64,000 nt of DNA from Angiostrongylus vasorum (taxonomy: Eukaryota; Nematoda; Chromadorea; Rhabditida; Metastrongylidae). Of this stretch, positions 56,750 through 64,000 are shown piece by piece (within the stretch, counting starts at the first letter, position 1; the number at the start of each line of letters is the position of its first letter). The translations under genes were made by a program, and so were the position numbers. The stretch lies in NCBI GenBank assembly GCA_018806985.1, contig JADANN010000339.1, positions 62,001-126,000 on the forward strand. Reading direction: 5' to 3'. The notes beneath the pieces were generated by a model. The model was not told where the DNA came from, did not search any database, and worked only from the letters and a program-made list of their open reading frames with translations.

Positions 56750-56845
56750 ATGAAAATGAACCCCATAGAGGTCACACCGGCCAGAATGTTGTGTTACAAA
56801 TGACTCCGATAGAGGTTCAGTCGTTTCGAATGTGTTAATGTTATC
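56750..56845 (+). repeat. Short repeat related to 62565-62655
   Basis: CCCATAGAGGTCACACCGGCC and the end GTGTTAATGTTATC resemble CCTTATAGACGTCATGCCGGCC and GTGTTAATGTAAT in the later copy. Class unknown. Confidence 0.35.
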
Positions 56846-57210
56846 CACAATCGGATTGCAAAGGATATTTTCAGGCTAGAAATAAGTAATATTGTTTATG
56901 AGGTGTCCAAGATGATGACGCGTGGGAGACCATAGTGCAATGTGGGATCATCGCTCCTTCTACTACATGTTCATAGTCTCCCCATTATCGCTTCTATTCA
57001 GAAAGCTCCTTACTCATCCTCGACAACAGCGACGAATTTCGTCATTGTAAAAATATTTGTTGAGTCCTAAGTGAATCTACGTCACCGTTTTGTAAATATT
57101 TTCGTCGCATAAGTACATTTGCCACGTCAGTACTGATAACTGTTATGAAAAATAGTGTAACAAATTCGTTTATTTCATCTACTTCATTTATTCCACTATA
57201 TAGTTCAGTA

Positions 57211-57484
57211 GGGTGCGTGTGACGCAGTGGCCGGAGGCGCTCTGCAACACACACATGGGACCGATCCCATGCTCCTGGCTCACTAAGCCTTCCATCCCTC
57301 CGGGGTCGACAAATTGGTAGCAGACTTGTCTGGGAGGATAGCAGCACTGGCTGGATACTTCAGTAGGCCACCGCGAGTCATAGAGGGCAGATATGATTCA
57401 TTCACCTCTAAACGGTGCTTAATGAAGGCGAATGCATAGCGCATTCCTCAGGGTTTAATCAACGTCGAGCGCTTTATCCTTTTA
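57211..57484 (+). repeat. Family A tRNA-derived SINE
   Basis: Near full length: GGTGCGTGTGACGCAGTGGCC to GAGCGCTTTATCCTTTTATT, with A box, B-box region and tail. Confidence 0.9.
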
Positions 57485-57632
57485 TTTAGTTTTATATATT
57501 TCAATTTAACAAACCTTTCCTGTCCACCAGTTCACGTTCTCTTTATAACATTTTTTTTCCATAGTAAGTAATTGCGCTTAGTATTCTATTAAATGTTTAA
57601 CATTGAAAATTAATAGAATTTCACACAACGCT

Positions 57633-58040
57633 TTATAGAGACAAGCCCATAAAGGGCAATGAAGTTTTCTCTTGGAATAGTTCACATGCATATTTTCGTA
57701 TTTCTTTTCGTACTACCTTTGGTAATGCTGCCATATCGTGCACACAAAGCTCTTTTATAATAAAATCTAAGAGAACAATGGCGCGCAACGCTTTGTAGTA
57801 TAACCACCATATAGAGGGAACTTTTACATAAATCATATTCTGCTCTTTATTAAAAATTGAAGCTATCAAGTTTGCCATTCTTCCCGGATCTGCAAGTTCG
57901 TAGCAGACTTGTTCGAGAAACTCCATTCCCGTAAAAAAAGACTGGTTACTTCTTTTGGTGAAGATCTGGGATAGCACCAGAGCCACCATTCCGGGATTCC
58001 AGGGAAAAAATCGACTAAGGCAGAGTTTAACGATGTCCAT
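57633..58040 (-). CDS. Longest minus-strand ORF (135 codons), doubtful
   Basis: Open from an ATG at 58040 to TAA at 57633. The first part crosses sequence resembling the middle of a family A repeat (VCYELADPGRMA) and a scrap of family E. The last 60 residues (IIKELCVHDMAALPKVVRKE, then FQEKTSLPFMGLSL) are outside known repeats and look protein-like. No splice border marks where the two parts join. It could be a host exon beside a repeat or chance. No family recognised. Confidence 0.2.
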   Translation of the reverse strand: MDIVKLCLSRFFPWNPGMVALVLSQIFTKRSNQSFFTGMEFLEQVCYELADPGRMANLIASIFNKEQNMIYVKVPSIWWLYYKALRAIVLLDFIIKELCVHDMAALPKVVRKEIRKYACELFQEKTSLPFMGLSL

Positions 58041-58844
58041 AAAAAAAGATTGAAATCTTCAAGCCTAAGACGAAACGTTCCTGCTTGGCGGGTGAGAAAC
58101 GATGAATCGAACAAAGGTGTACATGATATCGGAGTACGTAGGTTAAACAATGTGATTTGAAGCTCTTAACATTAATTGCATTTCTTTCACACTGCAAATG
58201 CTTACATTTTCCTTGCTATACCCTGTCATTCTAATGTGGTAATCTACCAATTGAGATACATTCGACTAAGTAGGACCAGTTTTCTTTGCAACCTCAAGTG
58301 ATCCCAGGGAGAGACATTCGGATTTTTGAGCGATTCGTGGTTTTTCTCATTTTATCATTTGATTCAGGAGATCTACAAATTTACATGAGAATGAAGTTTT
58401 TGGAATTAAAGCCAGAATACTCAGAGCTCTACCCCATTATTTGAAATTGGATCCGAGAGAGAGTTGTAGGCGATTTTTTGCTTATATTCCCGAGAATGTG
58501 TAAAAGAGAGCAATGTCTGTTAACAATGTGTTCGGTTCCACATGTTTTTTCTGGAATGAAATTCAAAATTCCCCACAAATCCTTATTGTGTTTAGAGGTG
58601 CCTGTGAGTGTATGTGTTCGGTCATAGCTGCTATTATGTCTGATTTTCACTTGTGTGGACATTGTCACATTTATCTCTTAAACATTACTTCTTACCTCTT
58701 TGCGAAACCTTACGACATAAGTACAAATAGAAGGAAAAAGTCATTATATTAGGGTGGTAGAGGAACTAGTAACGACTGGATGCAAGTCGCCGTGCAAGCC
58801 TAGTGCTGAGGTAGATGTATTGCTAGGTTAGCTATTCGCCCTTA

Positions 58845-59015
58845 AAAGGATAAAAATAGAGGATAAAGCTGCCGTTGTTGATCAATTCCTGAGTGATGTG
58901 CCATGCATTCGACTTCATTAAGCATCGTTTGAGGTGAATGAATGCATATCTGGTCTACACAATGATTTGCGGTGGCCCATCAAGGTATCAAGTCAGTGCT
59001 TCTATCCTCCTAGAG
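58845..59015 (-). repeat. Family A SINE, truncated
   Basis: Minus-strand 3-prime two thirds: tail AAGGATAAAAATAGAGGATAAAG, CATTCGACTTCATTAAGCATC, stopping at TATCCTCCTAGAG. The head is absent. Confidence 0.8.
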
Positions 59016-59339
59016 AACCTATCTGTTCGCCTTTATGCTTTCGAAATATGTTTCTACCAACATGTTATCAGATTTTGTCATTAATTCATCAGTTGCTGGA
59101 TATCTTACCGGGAATGTCGAACACATTCTGAGATTAGAAGACCGTGTTGTGAAGATGAATCCTGGCTGTGTATTCTGCTTGACGTCAGTTCCATCCACGG
59201 CTAAGCAGTAAATCTTTATATTAAGGGTATTAAAGGATACTATTTCTACTGATGTTGTCGTACCTGTTATCGTTATCATTGTACTATTACTTATGTTATT
59301 ATCGTTGTCATTATTAATATTGCAGTCATTCCTACAATA

Positions 59340-59570
59340 CGATCCCCTCCACAACGCTATCCACCAATCTCCCGTGGGAACGAACGCCTTAGCTCGGCTA
59401 TCTCAAAGATTGCAAGGAGAATCGACCCGATCGGCATTATACGACATTCATAAGGAAGACGAAATCCTGAAACAGTAGCTGAGACAGCATGCCAAATGTT
59501 CAAAGATCATTAGGGAAGATGAATGCGAGGGAAAATGAAGCGAATGCAAGAAGTGATGGATTACCACAAT
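59340..59570 (+). repeat. Family B repeat
   Basis: CTCCCGTGGGAACGAACGCC, TTAGCTCGGCTATCTCAAAG, GGAGAATCGACCCGATCGGC, TACGACATTCATAAGGAAGA. It is the best match to the copy at 519-760. The head is lost. Confidence 0.65.
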
Positions 59571-59781
59571 ACTTGTGATGACGGGTCATGCAAAATTCAA
59601 AAAAAAACTGTTATCGGAGACTTCATTACTAGATAAAAAAGGTTTAGCAAAAATGAGTACAAGTTCGGAATACATTTGGAATGAGAGTGGAAATGGTTCC
59701 ACTAGACTATTCTCAACAGCAGGCGTCTTCCATGGACATTCAATTTTATAGAAGAAAGGAAATCGTCGTTGAAAATGGCAG

Positions 59782-60102
59782 TTGCTCAGTAGAGGGGACC
59801 AATGGAGGATTCGATCACATTTTCACAGAAGTAAGATGGTTCCTGTTCGACAGTACCGCAATGCATCTTTCTGTACTGGATCTGACCTTTCTCCGCCTTT
59901 TTTCGTGCGAACCCATAACATAGGCTGGGAAGGAACTCTTGTCATTGCACAGAAAGAAGAAGATAAGTCGTATATGAAAAAAATTCTGGATAAAACTGTT
60001 TTATCAAGAATGACTGGAATTTCTACACATAGTTATCCGACGAACCAAGAGGTTGTAATGAACACGTCCGATTTTCTCCAACAAAAACACTGGATCTCAT
60101 AA
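59782..60102 (+). CDS. Possible ORF or exon, 106 codons, product unknown
   Basis: Open from an ATG (MLSRGDQWRIRSHFHRSKM) to TAA. The later part reads GWEGTLVIAQKEEDKSYMKK and ILDKTVLSRMTGISTHSYPT. An acceptor-like CATTTTCACAG lies inside. Hydrophilic, with no signal peptide. It follows a family B repeat and might belong to a decayed transposon, but no transposase or polymerase motif is visible. Confidence 0.25.
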   Translation: MLSRGDQWRIRSHFHRSKMVPVRQYRNASFCTGSDLSPPFFVRTHNIGWEGTLVIAQKEEDKSYMKKILDKTVLSRMTGISTHSYPTNQEVVMNTSDFLQQKHWIS

Positions 60103-60294
60103 CTTGCTCGAGAAAAGGGGAAAACTGGAGCCTAACCCTACCGTAATAAACACGAATTCAAAGGTCTACCTTTAAGGATTCTAAATAAACTAGGCCTTTC
60201 GACTTTTTTTTGAAAATTGTTTATAGGTACAATGGTCTAGTTATAAAATTTGGAAGAATAAGTCAGATTTAGTTTGACAAATAAATAGGACGAT

Positions 60295-60564
60295 AAATCT
60301 CTCGGCGTTGTTCAACCCCTACGGGATGCTCCCCTGCATTCGACTTCATTAAGCGTCGTTGGAGGTGACTGAATGCATATCTGGCCTTTACAATGACTCG
60401 CGGTGGCCTTCCGATGTCTCTGGCCAGTGCTGCTATCCTCCCAGACAAGTTTGGTGCCATTTTTGTCGACCCTGCAGAGATGCAGGACTTGATGAGCCTA
60501 GGGCGCTGAGATCGATCCATGCGTATTGCAGAGCGCCTCCGACCACTGCGCTACACGCGCCCTC
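60295..60564 (-). repeat. Family A tRNA-derived SINE
   Basis: Near full length on the minus strand: CTCGGCGTTGTTCAACCCC to CCACTGCGCTACACGCGCCC. A few bases are missing near the B box. Confidence 0.85.
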
Positions 60565-61000
60565 GTTTTAAGCACGACAACATGCAGAGAGTATCGAGAT
60601 GTGACCTTGGCTAGAGCAGTCAGATTTGGTAAGCAGAATAAATATTCAACGCGAAATTCTAGTTAACCTAAGTATTACTGATTACGATGATCTGTAGATA
60701 AACATATTCTATCATTTCATTTTCGATTGGTTCGTAGGAAAAAAAACCAAAAGAGCGAAACTCGTTATGCTTCACTGTTATGTTGAAGCCTCAGAAAGTA
60801 GTCTTTGTAGAATATCGGTTTACCCAACTGAAGAAAATCAACAAAATTTTATCCCGCGCCATGCGTTTTAGAGCGTTTTTTACGGTGCTGTCTTAAATGA
60901 GAGTATAAGAGGGTGAATCTGCTGCAAACGAAACGTCACGAAATTGATTTCAGAATCGATTTTTTAAGTGGTCACCCTAGGGGTTCTACGGTCTTCATAG

Positions 61001-61715
61001 TATACTATTGTTATTCCTAACCATCATCCAATAATGATGCTATCCAGGGATTGGCGTTCTACTTTCTTCAAAGTATACTATTGTTATTCCTCACCATCAT
61101 CTAATAATGATGCTATCCAGGGATTGGCGTTCTACTTTCTTCAAAGTATACTATTGTTATTCCCTCACCATCATCTAATAATGATGCTATCCAGAGATTG
61201 GCGTTCTACTTTCTTCAAAGTATACTATTGTTATTCCTCACCATCATCTAATAATGATGCTATCCAGGGGATTGGCGTTCTACTTTCTTCAAAGTATACT
61301 ATTGTTATTCCTCACCATCATCTAATAATGATGCTATCCAGGGATTATCGTTCTACTTTCTTCAAAGTATACTATTGTTATTCCTCACCATCATCTAATA
61401 ATGATGCTATCCAGGGGATTATCGTTCTACTTTCTTCAAAGTATACTATTGTTATTCCTCACCATCATCTAATAATGATGCTATCCAGGGATTATCGTTC
61501 TACTTTCTTCAATGTATACTATTGTTATTCCTCACCATCATCTAATAATGATGCTATCCAGGGATTATCGTTCTACTTTCTTCAAAGTATGCTATTGTTA
61601 TTCCTCACCATCATCTAATAATGATGCTATCCAGGAAATGGAATTCTGCGCTATTCGAAGTATATTGTTGTTATTCTTCGCCACATCTAATGATTGCGCT
61701 ATCGAGGGAATGAGC
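61001..61715. repeat. 73-bp minisatellite, about 9.5 copies
   Basis: Units start TATACTATTGTTATTCC at 61001, 61074, 61147, 61221, 61295, 61368, 61442, 61515, 61588 and 61661 (73 or 74 bases each). Variants TTGGCG (first four) and TTATCG (next four) form two blocks, so the array grew by local duplication. The last unit is degenerate. Each unit carries CATCAT-CTAAT-AATGATG, a small hairpin. A 194-codon frame across it is not a gene. Confidence 0.95.
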
Positions 61716-61719
61716 TTAT

Positions 61720-64000
61720 CCATGTGTTTCCGAATAGATCTATTAATCACTTGCTTGGTCCAATAACACTATCGTCTTGAAAAAACACTCCCATTCTTTG
61801 TGCAGAACGTGTCAAAGAACAACATGGAAATCACAAGCACTCTTTCGAGCTAATGAAAATTACTCTGTTGATTCAACTTTTGAAATGGAGTGGAAAGGGT
61901 TTTCATTAATCGTGGAATACGTCAATGTTCCATATGTTTACCTTCCAGGAATGAGGGATATCGGACATTTAGAGGCCCGCCATATTCCTAGCTAGTGGCT
62001 CGATGGGAATAGATCGGAAATCGTTTTTGCTTAGGCCAGAAAAAAGGAATAGTCTTCTTGAAGTACTCTCTTTTTGCGCCCAGGGCGATGCCCTAATTCT
62101 CACCCCTTTATGGACTAGCTGGTTCTTTTGAAAATGAACGGCAATTTTTCATTAACTAGAGGGCTTTGCGTGATGTCAACACGAAAGGATTGTAGAAAAA
62201 ACCTTGCTTTGTCGTTCTATATCTATGAATGATATTTACTACTATGGTCCTTTATACAAACAAATTTCGGCCAGTACTCGGAAGTGTTATGCAGGTTACG
62301 CGCCTCTATTTCGGCATTTTTTTATGTTCGCACGCTCTGTGTCATAGCTATCTTTCACTAAGTAATTGGAATTGAAATAGGTTGTATAGACAGATTAGCA
62401 TCCAAACTTCTTGTAACTGCAGTAGTTCGAAGAACGGTTTATTGTATATATCTACGTGCAGAATAGAGGTTTTTTCACTGATGTCTAGTACAAGCCTATG
62501 TTCTACAACTATCAAATCGCTATAAAAGATATATGAAAATAGGTATATTTGTTGAAATAAACCAATGGGGGAGTGAGCCTTATAGACGTCATGCCGGCCA
62601 CTCCCGCGAAAAACATTATGCCACCTATAGTTGTAACTCGGCGCGACAGTGTTAATGTAATTGAATTCTAAAGAAGCTTTCCTGAAAATGATTGTTACAT
62701 CAGTTTTAAATGGCGTTTTTCCACCACGTCTCGTGGTTCTTCGATTGCGTACACGTAGCTTCGTTTATAATAATAGACGTAACTTTGGAAATCACATCAT
62801 ACATCCCCCCTCTTCATTTGTTTGTTTAGATTATAACCGGCGCAGCTTCCTCATTGAAAAGACGTAATTACGAAAATTGTTTGAAAACTACTGTAACACT
62901 TTCGGTGAGTTTTTTACATTTTAGAAAATCTTCGTTGGAAAATGAAACTGCTACTGGGATATTTCTTATTTTTTAAAAAAATTTTTTTCTGAAATATTTT
63001 CCTCAAAGCTCGACAAGAAGCCATTTCTAAGTTGCAACCTATTCAAGTAATTTCCTCCTTCTTCCTCAGTTCGCATAGATGAGACTACCACTTAAGGTGA
63101 AAGAGTCTGAGTGAAAAAACCCCCGACATAACAGTATCTATAATGAGAGATTTACTATGATTTACATCGTAAATTGTACCCGTGCTTTCCATACAAATGC
63201 CAATTTAAGCGTTAACATGCCTTAAAAACCTTTTTTTGACTTTTTTTCATTTTGTATGTCTGAATTACTATCTCTAAGGCCAACAGAAATTTTCTTCTCC
63301 ATATTGAAAGACGAGTGTCAATGCTTTAGGATCTATCAATAGAAAAGATTATGTATATTCCCGCACAATGCTCCGACTGAGCGAAACGAGTAGCACGTTG
63401 GCTGATATGCGGTTTAACACACATAGCGTGCAACTTCAATTCCGTAGACAACCACGTTTTACATCATCCCACTTGGTACACCAAATAAGGCCAAACTTGT
63501 TTATGAATCTCTTTTCCATCTATAGGATTTAACAACGCTTTATTATGTCTATACCAGAATTCTAGGAAGAATCAACTCTACTTGAGTTTTAGAATATGTT
63601 TAGAAGAGAACAAAATCCTCAATTAGCTAAACCCAGCCCAGAATTCGAAGAAGTTGGTGGAATAGGGGGGCAAGGAAACGAACCAGATGGAAGAAGTAGT
63701 AAGATACCCTCAATACTAGCAGTTAGTACATGTGAAAAAAGCTAATTTTATTACTAGTTCAATATTAGCCATTTGTTGGCGTGAAAAAGGAAATTGAATT
63801 TACTATTATGTCTATGCAATAAAAAATCAGTGCACGTGAAAAGCGCAGTGGATGGAGGTGTAGTTCAACAATACAGAAAAGTTGGTTGGTTCGGTGGGCT
63901 AATTATTCTTAAGATTCGTCTAAAATCTCAAGATTACCATTAGGATTTTCCGGAAAAAAACTCCATTTAACCCACATGGCAGACGAATTCCTAGAAACGC
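61720..64000. other. No supported gene
   Basis: AT-rich. The open stretch 61777-61995 (ending in VEYVNVPYVYLPGMRDIGHL) is protein-like but has no splice borders or family. A faint family A head lies at 63835-63900 (GTGAAAAGCGCAGTGG). A short repeat at 62565-62655 is shared with 56750-56845. Confidence 0.35.

Noticed and set aside
60900..60950. ACGAAACGTCACG as a further hammerhead-like site
   Set aside because: GAAACGTC is present, but no CTGANGA lies upstream at the needed distance and no outer stem can form.
61034..61618. 194-codon ORF with repeated peptide motifs
   Set aside because: It is the 73-bp minisatellite read through; the peptide cycles through three frames of the same unit.

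Overview
This window looks like nuclear DNA from a parasitic nematode, most likely a strongylid such as a hookworm. The DNA is AT-rich. Coding sequence is sparse and split into small exons bounded by nematode-type acceptors (TTTTCAG, TTTCCAG). Two gene starts sit just downstream of an acceptor with no upstream exon, as expected for spliced-leader trans-splicing. One gene encodes a ground-like (GRL) protein, a nematode hedgehog-related family. Assignment to Strongylida is inference, from the intron sizes and the dense tRNA-derived short repeats.

Two multi-exon genes are well supported. (1) 12151-19165, plus strand: a small secreted cysteine-rich protein with an eight-threonine stretch and a hydrophobic C-terminus typical of GPI-anchored surface proteins. 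Five exons are firm and four short phase-compatible exons are probable. (2) 25114-30906, minus strand: a ten-exon ground-like gene with signal peptide, Cys/Pro-rich head, Pro/Gln-rich middle and complete four-cysteine ground-like domain. Its first exon has a one-base frame break in a C run, and its last intron starts with GC instead of GT. A third, weaker gene is the two-exon model at 35678-37125, plus strand. A possible two-exon secreted protein lies at 51327-51818. Isolated exon-like segments, none with a recognised product, lie at 9.4, 20.9, 34.1-34.8, 38.3, 41.2, 52.8, 53.2, 54.2, 55.9, 57.7 and 59.8 kb.

Most of the rest is repeats. Family A (about 270 bp, tRNA-like A and B boxes, ATCCTTTT tail) has about 20 copies on both strands, several inside introns. 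Family B is a second tRNA-headed repeat. Family C is a short element with inverted ends; one copy has a clear target duplication. Family E is about 390 bp and all recognised copies lie on the plus strand. Families F and G are short repeats whose core resembles a hammerhead ribozyme with a minimal stem III, as described for Penelope-like retroelements. Other structures are a 101-bp near-perfect inverted repeat at 47.2-47.4 kb, a 73-bp minisatellite at 61.0-61.7 kb, an (AT)n tract at 38.9 kb and a decayed mariner transposase at 48.4-48.8 kb.

No rRNA gene, intact tRNA gene, CRISPR array, operon or bacterial gene was seen. The genes have no evident functional link beyond both firm ones being secreted or surface-exposed products.
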